From Strigamia acuminata (lineage: Eukaryota; Arthropoda; Chilopoda; Geophilomorpha; Linotaeniidae), in assembly GCA_949358305.1 (NCBI GenBank), contig OX442321.1, positions 4,737,605 through 4,801,604 on the forward strand: 64,000 bases of DNA, given 5' to 3'. How positions within the stretch are numbered: the stretch's first letter is position 1; every line of letters starts with the position of its first letter. Position numbers and translations under genes: made by a program. The notes beneath the pieces are model-generated. The model ran no database searches. It was not told the DNA's origin and saw only the letters and a program-made list of their open reading frames with translations. Shown here in pieces: positions 43,101 to 57,700 of the stretch.

Positions 43101-46100
43101 TCCCTAAGACACTCAACAAGTTTCAGCACCTCACACCTTCAGATACTTGAGTTACACACTCCCAAACATTGCAACCTTTTCAGAAATCGCACCCTCACTT
43201 TAAACACCCATAAAAAGAGAACCATACACAAGAAAAATCCCAAACTTTTTTTGGCACTTCCTGGACTCATCCCTAAGACACTCACCAAGTTTCAGCACCT
43301 CACACCTTCAGATACTTGAGTTACATATTCACAAACACTGCAAATTTTTCCGAAAGCGCACCCTCACTTCAAACACCCATAAAAAGAGAACCATACACAG
43401 GAAAAATCCCAAACTTTTTTTGGCACTTCCTTGACTCATCCCTAAGACACTCACCAAGTTTCAGCACCTCACACCTTCAGATACTTGAGTTACGCACTCC
43501 CAAACATTGCAACGTTTTCAGAAATCGCACCCTCACTTCAAACACCCATAAAAAGAGAACCATACACAGGAAAAATCCCAAACTTTTTTTGGCACTTCCT
43601 TGACTCATCCCTAAGACACTCACCAAGTTTCAGCACCTCACACCTTCAGGTAGTTGAGTTACACACTCCCAAACATTGCAACTTTTTCCGAAATTGCACC
43701 CTCACTTCAAACACCCATAAAAAGAGAACCATACACAGGAAAAATCCCAAACTTTTTTTGGCACTTCCTTGACTCATCCCTAAGACACTCACCAAGTTTC
43801 AGGACCTCACACCTTCAGATAGTTGAGTTACACACTCCCAAACATTGCAACTTTTCTCGAAATCGCACCCGACTTCAAACACGCATAAAAAGAGAACCAT
43901 ACACAGGAAAAATCCCAAACTTTTTTTGGCACTTCCTTGACTCATCCCTAAGACACTCACTAAGTTTCAGCACCTCACACCTTCAGATACTTGAGTTACA
44001 TATTCACAAACACTGCAAATTTTTCCGAAAGCGCACCCTCACTTCAAACACCCATAAAAAGAGAACCATACACAGGAAAAATCCCAAACTTTTTTTGGCA
44101 CTTCCTTGACTCATCCCTAAGACACTCAACAAGTTTCAGCACCTCACACCTTCAGATACTTGAGTTACACACTCCCAAACATTGCAACCTTTTCAGAAAT
44201 CGCACCCTCACTTTAAACACCCATAAAAAGAGAACCATACACAGGAAAAATCCCAAACTTTTTTTGGCACTTCCTTGACTCATCCCTAAGACACTCACCA
44301 AGTTTCAGCACCTCACACCTTCAGATACTTGAGTTACGCACTCCCAAACACTGCAAATTATTTCGAACTTTTCAACTTTTTCCGAAATCGCACCCTCACT
44401 TCAAACACCCATAAAAAGAGAACCATACACACGAAAAATCCCAAATTTTTTTTGGCACTTCCTTGACTCATCCCTAAGACACTCAACAAGTTTCAGCACC
44501 TCACACCTTCAGATACTTGAGTTACACACTCCCAAACATTGCAACCTTTTCAGAAATCGCACCCTCACTTTAAACACCCATAAAAAGAGAACCATACACA
44601 GGAAAAATCCCAAACTTTTTTTGGCACTTCCTGGACTCATCCCTAAGACACTCACCAAGTTTCAGCACCTCACACCTTCAGATACTTGAGTTACATATTC
44701 ACAAACACTGCAAATTTTTCCGAAAGCGCACCCTCACTTCAAACACCCATAAAAAGAGAACCATACACAGGAAAAATCCCAAACTTTTTTTGGCACTTCC
44801 TTGACTCATCCCTAAGACACTCACCAAGTTTCAGCACCTCACACCTTCAGATACTTGAGTTACGCACTCCCAAACATTGCAACTTTTTCAGAAATCGCAC
44901 CCTCACTTCAAACACCCATAAAAAGAGAACCATACACAGGAAAAATCCCAAACTTTTTTTGGCACTTCCTTGACTCATCCCTAAGACACTCACCAAGTTT
45001 CAGGACCTCACACCTTCAGATAGTTGAGTTACACACTCCCAAACATTGCAACTTTTCTCGAAATCGCACCCGACTTCAAACACGCATAAAAAGAGAACCA
45101 TACACAGGAAAAATCCCAAACTTTTTTTGGCACTTCCTTGACTCATCCCTAAGACACTCACCAAGTTTCAGGACCTCACACCTTCAGATAGTTGAGTTAC
45201 ACACTCCCAAACATTGCAACTTTTCTCGAAATCGCACCCGACTTCAAACACGCATAAAAAGAGAACCATACACAGGAAAAATCCCAAACTTTTTTTGGCA
45301 CTTCCTTGACTCATCCCTAAGACACTCACCAAGTTTCAGCACCTCACACCTTCAGATACTTGAGTTACATATTCACAAACACTGCAAATTTTTCCGAAAG
45401 CGCACCCTCACTTCAAACACCCATAAAAAGAGAACCATACACAGGAAAAATCCCAAACTTTTTTTGGCACTTCCTTGACTCATCCCTAAGACACTCAACA
45501 AGTTTCAGCACCTCACACCTTCAGATACTTGAGTTACACACTCCCAAACATTGCAACCTTTTCAGAAATCGCACCCTCACTTTAAACACCCATAAAAAGA
45601 GAACCATACACAGGAAAAATCCCAAACTTTTTTTGGCACTTCCTTGACTCATCCCTAAGACACTCACCAAGTTTCAGCACCTCACACCTTCAGATACTTG
45701 AGTTACGCACTCCCAAACACTGCAAATTATTTCGAACTTTTCAACTTTTTCCGAAATCGCACCCTCACTTCAAACACCCATAAAAAGAGAACCATACACA
45801 CGAAAAATCCCAAATTTTTTTTGGCACTTCCTTGACTCATCCCTAAGACACTCAACAAGTTTCAGCACCTCACACCTTCAGATACTTGAGTTACACACTC
45901 CCAAACATTGCAACCTTTTCAGAAATCGCACCCTCACTTTAAACACCCATAAAAAGAGAACCATACACAGGAAAAATCCCAAACTTTTTTTGGCACTTCC
46001 TGGACTCATCCCTAAGACACTCACCAAGTTTCAGCACCTCACACCTTCAGATACTTGAGTTACATATTCACAAACACTGCAAATTTTTCCGAAAGCGCAC

Positions 46101-46730
46101 CCTCACTTCAAACACCCATAAAAAGAGAACCATACACAGGAAAAATCCCAAACTTTTTTTGGCACTTCCTTGACTCATCCCTAAGACACTCACCAAGTTT
46201 CAGCACCTCACACCTTCAGATACTTGAGTTACGCACTCCCAAACATTGCAACTTTTTCAGAAATCGCACCCTCACTTCAAACACCCATAAAAAGAGAACC
46301 ATACACAGGAAAAATCCCAAACTTTTTTTGGCACTTCCTTGACTCATCCCTAAGACACTCACCAAGTTTCAGCACCTCACACCTTCAGGTAGTTGAGTTA
46401 CACACTCCCAAACATTGCAACTTTTTCCGAAATCGCACCCTCACTTCAAACACCCATAAAAAGAGAACCATACACAGGAAAAATCCCAAACTTTTTTTGG
46501 CACTTCCTTGACTCATCCCTAAAACACTCACCAAGTTTCAGCACCTCACACCTTCAGATACTTGAGTTACGCACTCCCAAACATTGCAACTTTTTCAGAA
46601 ATCGCACCCTCACTTCAAACACCCATAAAAAGAGAACCATACACAGGAAAAATCCCAAACTTTTTTTGGCACTTCCTTGACTCATCCCTAAGACACTCAC
46701 CAAGTTTCAGCAGCTCACACCTTCAGATAC

Positions 46731-48530
46731 TTGAGTTACATACTCACAAACACTGCAAATTTTTCAGAAATCGCACCCTCACTTCAAACACCCATAAAAA
46801 GAGAACCATACACAGGAAAAATCCCAAACTTTTTTTGGCACTTCCTTGACTCATCCCTAAGACACTCACCAAGTTTCAGCACCTCACACCTTCAGATACT
46901 TGAGTTACGCACTCCCAAACATTGCAACTTTTTCAGAAATCGCACCCTCACTTCAAACACCCATAAAAAGAGAACCATACACAGGAAAAATCCCAAACTT
47001 TTTTTGCACTTCCTTGACTCATCCCTAAGACACTCAACAAGTTTCAGGACCTCACACCTTCAGATAGTTGAGTTACACACTCCCAAATATTGCAACTTTT
47101 TCCGAAATCGCAACCCGACTTCAAACACCCATAAAAAGAGAACCATACACAGGAAAAACCCCAAACTTTTTTTGCACTTCCTTGACTCATCCCTAAGACA
47201 CTCACCAAGTTTCAGCACCTCACACCTTCAGATACTTGAGTTACGCACTCCCAAACATTGCAACTTTTTCAGAAATCGCACCCTCACTTCAAACACCCAT
47301 AAAAAGAGAACCATACACAGGAAAAATCCCAAACTTTTTTTGCACTTCCTTGACTCATCCCTAAGACACTCAACAAGTTTCAGGACCTCACACCTTCAGA
47401 TAGTTGAGTTACACACTCCCAAATATTGCAACTTTTTCCGAAATCGCAACCCGACTTCAAACACCCATAAAAAGAGAACCATACACAGGAAAAACCCCAA
47501 ACTTTTTTTGCACTTCCTTGACTCATCCCTAAGACACTCACCAAGTTTCAGCACCTCACACCTTCAGATACTTGAGTTACGCACTCCCAAACATTGCAAC
47601 TTTTTCAGAAATCGCACCCTCACTTCAAACACCCATAAAAAGAGAACCATACACAGGAAAAATCCCAAACTTTTTTTGCACTTCCTTGACTCATCCCTAA
47701 GACACTCAACAAGTTTCAGGACCTCACACCTTCAGATAGTTGAGTTACACACTCCCAAATATTGCAACTTTTTCCGAAATCGCAACCCGACTTCAAACAC
47801 CCATAAAAAGAGAACCATACACAGGAAAAACCCCAAACTTTTTTTGCACTTCCTTGACTCATCCCTAAGACACTCACCAAGTTTCAGCACCTCACACCTT
47901 CAGATACTTGAGTTACGCACTCCCAAACATTGCAACTTTTTCAGAAATCGCACCCTCACTTCAAACACCCATAAAAAGAGAACCATACACAGGAAAAATC
48001 CCAAACTTTTTTTGCACTTCCTTGACTCATCCCTAAGACACTCAACAAGTTTCAGGACCTCACACCTTCAGATAGTTGAGTTACACACTCCCAAATATTG
48101 CAACTTTTTCCGAAATCGCAACCCGACTTCAAACACCCATAAAAAGAGAACCATACACAGGAAAAACCCCAAACTTTTTTTGCACTTCCTTGACTCATCC
48201 CTAAGACACTCACCAAGTTTCAGCACCTCACACCTTCAGATACTTGAGTTACGCACTCCCAAACATTGCAACTTTTTCAGAAATCGCACCCTCACTTCAA
48301 ACACCCATAAAAAGAGAACCATACACAGGAAAAATCCCAAACTTTTTTTGCACTTCCTTGACTCATCCCTAAGACACTCAACAAGTTTCAGGACCTCACA
48401 CCTTCAGATAGTTGAGTTACACACTCCCAAATATTGCAACTTTTTCCGAAATCGCAACCCGACTTCAAACACCCATAAAAAGAGAACCATACACAGGAAA
48501 AACCCCAAACTTTTTTTGGCACTTCTTTGA
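46731..48530 (+). repeat. 168-bp monomer run (first copy) giving a spurious 599-codon frame
   Basis: Monomers here lack one G (TTTTTTTGCACTT), so they are 168 bp and alternate as a 336-bp dimer repeated five times (for example GTTACGCACTCC / GTTACACACTCCCAAATATT pairs). Because 168 is divisible by three the frame never shifts, producing a long repetitive open frame. The translation has no domain and repeats the same 112-residue block; I do not regard it as a gene. Confidence 0.85.
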
Positions 48531-48792
48531 CTCATTCCTAAGACACTCACCAAGCTTCAGCACCTCACACCTTCAGATACCTGAGTTACATACTTACAAA
48601 CACTGCAAATCTTTTCGAACTTTTCAACATTTTCCAAAATCACACCCTCACTCCAAACACGCATAAAAAGAGAACCATACACAGGAAAAATCCCAAACTT
48701 TTTTTGGCACTTCCTTGACTCATCCCTAAGACACTCACCAAGTTTCAACAGCTCACACCTTCAGATACTTGAGTTACATACTCATAAACACT

Positions 48793-48973
48793 AAGGGGAA
48801 TCAGAAAAGAAATTTAAGTACTTAATTGGTCAAGTACTTAAGTGTGGATATGCAACTGAGCATGCCCAGAACATTTTTAAAGTTTGTTTTTACACACTGG
48901 GCATGCTCAGTTGCATATCCACACTTAAGTACTTGACCAGTTAAGTACTTAAATTTCTTTTCTGATTCCCCTT
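48793..48973. mobile_element. 181-bp hairpin element inserted in the satellite (copy 1)
   Basis: Two 77-base arms (48793-48869, 48897-48973) with one mismatch around a 27-base spacer. The ends are AAGGGGAATCAG / CTGATTCCCCTT. ACT lies on both sides (48790-48792, 48974-48976), and the uninterrupted monomer reads AAACACTGCAAATT there, so ACT is a 3-bp target duplication. The internal AAGTACTTAA palindromes repeat within each arm. The superfamily is uncertain (3-bp duplication: CACTA- or Harbinger-like). Confidence 0.9.
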
Positions 48974-51900
48974 ACTGCAAATTTTTCAGAAATCGCACCC
49001 TCACTTCAAACACCCATAAAAAGAGAACCATACACAGGAAAAATCCCAAACTTTTTTTGGCACTTCCTTGACTCATCCCTAAGACACTCACCAAGTTTCA
49101 GCACCTCACACCTTCAGATACTTGAGTTACGCACTCCCAAACATTGCAACTTTTTCAGAAATCGCACCCTCACTTCAAACACCCATAAAAAGAGAACCAT
49201 ACACAGGAAAAATCCCAAACTTTTTTTGGCACTTCCTTGACTCATCCCTAAGACACTCACCAAGTTTCAGCACCTCACACCTTCAGGTAGTTGAGTTACA
49301 CACTCCCAAACATTGCAACTTTTTCCGAAATCGCACCCTCACTTCAAACACCCATAAAAAGAGAACCATACACAGGAAAAATCCCAAACTTTTTTTGGCA
49401 CTTCCTGGACTCATCCCTAAGACACTCACCAAGTTTCAGCACCTCACACCTTCAGATACTTGAGTTACATATTCACAAACACTGCAAATTTTTCCGAAAG
49501 CGCACCCTCACTTCAAACACCCATAAAAAGAGAACCATACACAGGAAAAATCCCAAACTTTTTTTGGCACTTCCTGGACTCATCCCTAAGACACTCAACA
49601 AGTTTCAGCACCTCACACCTTCAGATACTTGAGTTACACACTCCCAAACATTGCAACCTTTTCAGAAATCGCACCCTCACTTTAAACACCCATAAAAAGA
49701 GAACCATACACAGGAAAAATCCCAAACTTTTTTTGGCACTTCCTGGACTCATCCCTAAGACACTCACCAAGTTTCAGCACCTCACACCTTCAGATACTTG
49801 AGTTACATATTCACAAACACTGCAAATTTTTCCGAAAGCGCACCCTCACTTCAAACACCCATAAAAAGAGAACCATACACAGGAAAAATCCCAAACTTTT
49901 TTTGGCACTTCCTTGACTCATCCCTAAGACACTCACCAAGTTTCAGCACCTCACACCTTCAGATACTTGAGTTACGCACTCCCAAACATTGCAACTTTTT
50001 CAGAAATCGCACCCTCACTTCAAACACCCATAAAAAGAGAACCATACACAGGAAAAATCCCAAACTTTTTTTGGCACTTCCTTGACTCATCCCTAAGACA
50101 CTCACCAAGTTTCAGCACCTCACACCTTCAGGTAGTTGAGTTACACACTCCCAAACATTGCAACTTTTTCCGAAATCGCACCCTCACTTCAAACACCCAT
50201 AAAAAGAGAACCATACACAGGAAAAATCCCAAACTTTTTTTGGCACTTCCTTGACTCATCCCTAAGACACTCACCAAGTTTCAGGACCTCACACCTTCAG
50301 ATAGTTGAGTTACACACTCCCAAACATTGCAACTTTTCTCGAAATCGCACCCGACTTCAAACACGCATAAAAAGAGAACCATACACAGGAAAAATCCCAA
50401 ACTTTTTTTGGCACTTCCTTGACTCATCCCTAAGACACTCACCAAGTTTCAGCAGCTCACACCTTCAGATACTTGAGTTACATACTCACAAACACTGCAA
50501 ATTTTTCAGAAATCGCACCCTCACTTCAAACACCCATAAAAAGAGAACCATACACAGGAAAAATCCCAAACTTTTTTTGGCACTTCCTGGACTCATCCCT
50601 AAGACACTCACCAAGCTTCAGCACCTCACACCTTCAGATACCTGAGTTACATACTTACAAACACTGCAAATCTTTTCGAACTTTTCAACATTTTCCAAAA
50701 TCACACCCTCACTCCAAACACGCATAAAAAGAGAACCATACACAGGAAAAATCCCAAACTTTTTTTGGCACTTCCTTGACTCATCCCTAAGACACTCACC
50801 AATTTTCAGCAGCTCACACCTTCAGATACTTGAGTTACATACTCACAAACACTGCAAATTTTTCAGAAATCGCACCCTCACTTCAAACACCCATAAAAAG
50901 AGAACCATACACAGGAAAAATCCCAAACTTTTTTTGGCACTTCCTGGACTCATCCCTAAGACACTCACCAAGTTTCAGCACCTCACACCTTCAGATACTT
51001 GAGTTACATATTCACAAACACTGCAAATTTTTCCGAAAGCGCACCCTCACTTCAAACACCCATAAAAAGAGAACCATACACAGGAAAAATCCCAAACTTT
51101 TTTTGGCACTTCCTTGACTCATCCCTAAGACACTCAACAAGTTTCAGCACCTCACACCTTCAGATACTTGAGTTACACACTCCCAAACATTGCAACCTTT
51201 TCAGAAATCGCACCCTCACTTTAAACACCCATAAAAAGAGAACCATACACAGGAAAAATCCCAAACTTTTTTTGGCACTTCCTTGACTCATCCCTAAGAC
51301 ACTCACCAAGTTTCAGCACCTCACACCTTCAGATACTTGAGTTACGCACTCCCAAACACTGCAAATTATTTCGAACTTTTCAACTTTTTCCGAAATCGCA
51401 CCCTCACTTCAAACACCCATAAAAAGAGAACCATACACACGAAAAATCCCAAATTTTTTTTGGCACTTCCTTGACTCATCCCTAAGACACTCAACAAGTT
51501 TCAGCACCTCACACCTTCAGATACTTGAGTTACACACTCCCAAACATTGCAACCTTTTCAGAAATCGCACCCTCACTTTAAACACCCATAAAAAGAGAAC
51601 CATACACAGGAAAAATCCCAAACTTTTTTTGGCACTTCCTGGACTCATCCCTAAGACACTCACCAAGTTTCAGCACCTCACACCTTCAGATACTTGAGTT
51701 ACGCACTCCCAAACATTGCAACTTTTTCAGAAATCGCACCCTCACTTCAAACACCCATAAAAAGAGAACCATACACAGGAAAAATCCCAAACTTTTTTTG
51801 GCACTTCCTTGACTCATCCCTAAGAAACTCACCAAGTTTCAGCACCTCACACCTTCAGGTAGTTGAGTTACACACTCCCAAACATTGCAACTTTTTCCGA

Positions 51901-52556
51901 AATCGCACCCTCACTTCAAACACCCATAAAAAGAGAACCATACACAGGAAAAATCCCAAACTTTTTTTGGCACTTCCTTGACTCATCCCTAAGACACTCA
52001 CCAAGTTTCAGGACCTCACACCTTCAGATAGTTGAGTTACACACTCCCAAACATTGCAACTTTTCTCGAAATCGCACCCGACTTCAAACACGCATAAAAA
52101 GAGAACCATACACAGGAAAAATCCCAAACTTTTTTTGGCACTTCCTTGACTCATCCCTAAGACACTCACCAAGTTTCAGCACCTCACACCTTCAGATACT
52201 TGAGTTACGCACTCCCAAACACTGCAAATTATTTCGAACTTTTCAACTTTTTCCGAAATCGCACCCTCACTTCAAACACCCATAAAAAGAGAACCATACA
52301 CAGGAAAAATCCCAAACTTTTTTTGGCACTTCCTTGACTCATCCCTAAAACACTCACCAAGTTTCAGCACCTCACACCTTCAGATACTTGAGTTACGCAC
52401 TCCCAAACATTGCAACTTTTTCAGAAATCGCACCCTCACTTCAAACACCCATAAAAAGAGAACCATACACAGGAAAAATCCCAAACTTTTTTTGGCACTT
52501 CCTTGACTCATCCCTAAGACACTCACCAAGTTTCAGCAGCTCACACCTTCAGATAC

Positions 52557-54356
52557 TTGAGTTACATACTCACAAACACTGCAAATTTTTCAGAAATCGC
52601 ACCCTCACTTCAAACACCCATAAAAAGAGAACCATACACAGGAAAAATCCCAAACTTTTTTTGGCACTTCCTTGACTCATCCCTAAGACACTCACCAAGT
52701 TTCAGCACCTCACACCTTCAGATACTTGAGTTACGCACTCCCAAACATTGCAACTTTTTCAGAAATCGCACCCTCACTTCAAACACCCATAAAAAGAGAA
52801 CCATACACAGGAAAAATCCCAAACTTTTTTTGCACTTCCTTGACTCATCCCTAAGACACTCAACAAGTTTCAGGACCTCACACCTTCAGATAGTTGAGTT
52901 ACACACTCCCAAATATTGCAACTTTTTCCGAAATCGCAACCCGACTTCAAACACCCATAAAAAGAGAACCATACACAGGAAAAACCCCAAACTTTTTTTG
53001 CACTTCCTTGACTCATCCCTAAGACACTCACCAAGTTTCAGCACCTCACACCTTCAGATACTTGAGTTACGCACTCCCAAACATTGCAACTTTTTCAGAA
53101 ATCGCACCCTCACTTCAAACACCCATAAAAAGAGAACCATACACAGGAAAAATCCCAAACTTTTTTTGCACTTCCTTGACTCATCCCTAAGACACTCAAC
53201 AAGTTTCAGGACCTCACACCTTCAGATAGTTGAGTTACACACTCCCAAATATTGCAACTTTTTCCGAAATCGCAACCCGACTTCAAACACCCATAAAAAG
53301 AGAACCATACACAGGAAAAACCCCAAACTTTTTTTGCACTTCCTTGACTCATCCCTAAGACACTCACCAAGTTTCAGCACCTCACACCTTCAGATACTTG
53401 AGTTACGCACTCCCAAACATTGCAACTTTTTCAGAAATCGCACCCTCACTTCAAACACCCATAAAAAGAGAACCATACACAGGAAAAATCCCAAACTTTT
53501 TTTGCACTTCCTTGACTCATCCCTAAGACACTCAACAAGTTTCAGGACCTCACACCTTCAGATAGTTGAGTTACACACTCCCAAATATTGCAACTTTTTC
53601 CGAAATCGCAACCCGACTTCAAACACCCATAAAAAGAGAACCATACACAGGAAAAACCCCAAACTTTTTTTGCACTTCCTTGACTCATCCCTAAGACACT
53701 CACCAAGTTTCAGCACCTCACACCTTCAGATACTTGAGTTACGCACTCCCAAACATTGCAACTTTTTCAGAAATCGCACCCTCACTTCAAACACCCATAA
53801 AAAGAGAACCATACACAGGAAAAATCCCAAACTTTTTTTGCACTTCCTTGACTCATCCCTAAGACACTCAACAAGTTTCAGGACCTCACACCTTCAGATA
53901 GTTGAGTTACACACTCCCAAATATTGCAACTTTTTCCGAAATCGCAACCCGACTTCAAACACCCATAAAAAGAGAACCATACACAGGAAAAACCCCAAAC
54001 TTTTTTTGCACTTCCTTGACTCATCCCTAAGACACTCACCAAGTTTCAGCACCTCACACCTTCAGATACTTGAGTTACGCACTCCCAAACATTGCAACTT
54101 TTTCAGAAATCGCACCCTCACTTCAAACACCCATAAAAAGAGAACCATACACAGGAAAAATCCCAAACTTTTTTTGCACTTCCTTGACTCATCCCTAAGA
54201 CACTCAACAAGTTTCAGGACCTCACACCTTCAGATAGTTGAGTTACACACTCCCAAATATTGCAACTTTTTCCGAAATCGCAACCCGACTTCAAACACCC
54301 ATAAAAAGAGAACCATACACAGGAAAAACCCCAAACTTTTTTTGGCACTTCTTTGA
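52557..54356 (+). repeat. 168-bp monomer run (second copy)
   Basis: Same organisation and same 599-codon frame as 46731-48530, offset by exactly 5826 bp. Confidence 0.85.
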
Positions 54357-54618
54357 CTCATTCCTAAGACACTCACCAAGCTTCAGCACCTCACACCTTC
54401 AGATACCTGAGTTACATACTTACAAACACTGCAAATCTTTTCGAACTTTTCAACATTTTCCAAAATCACACCCTCACTCCAAACACGCATAAAAAGAGAA
54501 CCATACACAGGAAAAATCCCAAACTTTTTTTGGCACTTCCTTGACTCATCCCTAAGACACTCACCAAGTTTCAACAGCTCACACCTTCAGATACTTGAGT
54601 TACATACTCATAAACACT

Positions 54619-54799
54619 AAGGGGAATCAGAAAAGAAATTTAAGTACTTAATTGGTCAAGTACTTAAGTGTGGATATGCAACTGAGCATGCCCAGAACAT
54701 TTTTAAAGTTTGTTTTTACACACTGGGCATGCTCAGTTGCATATCCACACTTAAGTACTTGACCAGTTAAGTACTTAAATTTCTTTTCTGATTCCCCTT
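54619..54799. mobile_element. 181-bp hairpin element in the satellite (copy 2)
   Basis: Same sequence, same mismatch position and same ACT borders as 48793-48973. It came by segmental duplication of the array and is not a second insertion. Confidence 0.9.
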
Positions 54800-57700
54800 A
54801 CTGCAAATTTTTCAGAAATCGCACCCTCACTTCAAACACCCATAAAAAGAGAACCATACACAGGAAAAATCCCAAACTTTTTTTGGCACTTCCTTGACTC
54901 ATCCCTAAGACACTCACCAAGTTTCAGCACCTCACACCTTCAGATACTTGAGTTACGCACTCCCAAACATTGCAACTTTTTCAGAAATCGCACCCTCACT
55001 TCAAACACCCATAAAAAGAGAACCATACACAGGAAAAATCCCAAACTTTTTTTGGCACTTCCTTGACTCATCCCTAAGACACTCACCAAGTTTCAGCACC
55101 TCACACCTTCAGGTAGTTGAGTTACACACTCCCAAACATTGCAACTTTTTCCGAAATCGCACCCTCACTTCAAACACCCATAAAAAGAGAACCATACACA
55201 GGAAAAATCCCAAACTTTTTTTGGCACTTCCTGGACTCATCCCTAAGACACTCACCAAGTTTCAGCACCTCACACCTTCAGATACTTGAGTTACATATTC
55301 ACAAACACTGCAAATTTTTCCGAAAGCGCACCCTCACTTCAAACACCCATAAAAAGAGAACCATACACAGGAAAAATCCCAAACTTTTTTTGGCACTTCC
55401 TGGACTCATCCCTAAGACACTCAACAAGTTTCAGCACCTCACACCTTCAGATACTTGAGTTACACACTCCCAAACATTGCAACCTTTTCAGAAATCGCAC
55501 CCTCACTTTAAACACCCATAAAAAGAGAACCATACACAGGAAAAATCCCAAACTTTTTTTGGCACTTCCTGGACTCATCCCTAAGACACTCACCAAGTTT
55601 CAGCACCTCACACCTTCAGATACTTGAGTTACATATTCACAAACACTGCAAATTTTTCCGAAAGCGCACCCTCACTTCAAACACCCATAAAAAGAGAACC
55701 ATACACAGGAAAAATCCCAAACTTTTTTTGGCACTTCCTTGACTCATCCCTAAGACACTCACCAAGTTTCAGCACCTCACACCTTCAGATACTTGAGTTA
55801 CGCACTCCCAAACATTGCAACTTTTTCAGAAATCGCACCCTCACTTCAAACACCCATAAAAAGAGAACCATACACAGGAAAAATCCCAAACTTTTTTTGG
55901 CACTTCCTTGACTCATCCCTAAGACACTCACCAAGTTTCAGCACCTCACACCTTCAGGTAGTTGAGTTACACACTCCCAAACATTGCAACTTTTTCCGAA
56001 ATCGCACCCTCACTTCAAACACCCATAAAAAGAGAACCATACACAGGAAAAATCCCAAACTTTTTTTGGCACTTCCTTGACTCATCCCTAAGACACTCAC
56101 CAAGTTTCAGGACCTCACACCTTCAGATAGTTGAGTTACACACTCCCAAACATTGCAACTTTTCTCGAAATCGCACCCGACTTCAAACACGCATAAAAAG
56201 AGAACCATACACAGGAAAAATCCCAAACTTTTTTTGGCACTTCCTTGACTCATCCCTAAGACACTCACCAAGTTTCAGCAGCTCACACCTTCAGATACTT
56301 GAGTTACATACTCACAAACACTGCAAATTTTTCAGAAATCGCACCCTCACTTCAAACACCCATAAAAAGAGAACCATACACAGGAAAAATCCCAAACTTT
56401 TTTTGGCACTTCCTGGACTCATCCCTAAGACACTCACCAAGCTTCAGCACCTCACACCTTCAGATACCTGAGTTACATACTTACAAACACTGCAAATCTT
56501 TTCGAACTTTTCAACATTTTCCAAAATCACACCCTCACTCCAAACACGCATAAAAAGAGAACCATACACAGGAAAAATCCCAAACTTTTTTTGGCACTTC
56601 CTTGACTCATCCCTAAGACACTCACCAATTTTCAGCAGCTCACACCTTCAGATACTTGAGTTACATACTCACAAACACTGCAAATTTTTCAGAAATCGCA
56701 CCCTCACTTCAAACACCCATAAAAAGAGAACCATACACAGGAAAAATCCCAAACTTTTTTTGGCACTTCCTGGACTCATCCCTAAGACACTCACCAAGTT
56801 TCAGCACCTCACACCTTCAGATACTTGAGTTACATATTCACAAACACTGCAAATTTTTCCGAAAGCGCACCCTCACTTCAAACACCCATAAAAAGAGAAC
56901 CATACACAGGAAAAATCCCAAACTTTTTTTGGCACTTCCTTGACTCATCCCTAAGACACTCAACAAGTTTCAGCACCTCACACCTTCAGATACTTGAGTT
57001 ACACACTCCCAAACATTGCAACCTTTTCAGAAATCGCACCCTCACTTTAAACACCCATAAAAAGAGAACCATACACAGGAAAAATCCCAAACTTTTTTTG
57101 GCACTTCCTTGACTCATCCCTAAGACACTCACCAAGTTTCAGCACCTCACACCTTCAGATACTTGAGTTACGCACTCCCAAACACTGCAAATTATTTCGA
57201 ACTTTTCAACTTTTTCCGAAATCGCACCCTCACTTCAAACACCCATAAAAAGAGAACCATACACACGAAAAATCCCAAATTTTTTTTGGCACTTCCTTGA
57301 CTCATCCCTAAGACACTCAACAAGTTTCAGCACCTCACACCTTCAGATACTTGAGTTACACACTCCCAAACATTGCAACCTTTTCAGAAATCGCACCCTC
57401 ACTTTAAACACCCATAAAAAGAGAACCATACACAGGAAAAATCCCAAACTTTTTTTGGCACTTCCTGGACTCATCCCTAAGACACTCACCAAGTTTCAGC
57501 ACCTCACACCTTCAGATACTTGAGTTACGCACTCCCAAACATTGCAACTTTTTCAGAAATCGCACCCTCACTTCAAACACCCATAAAAAGAGAACCATAC
57601 ACAGGAAAAATCCCAAACTTTTTTTGGCACTTCCTTGACTCATCCCTAAGAAACTCACCAAGTTTCAGCACCTCACACCTTCAGGTAGTTGAGTTACACA

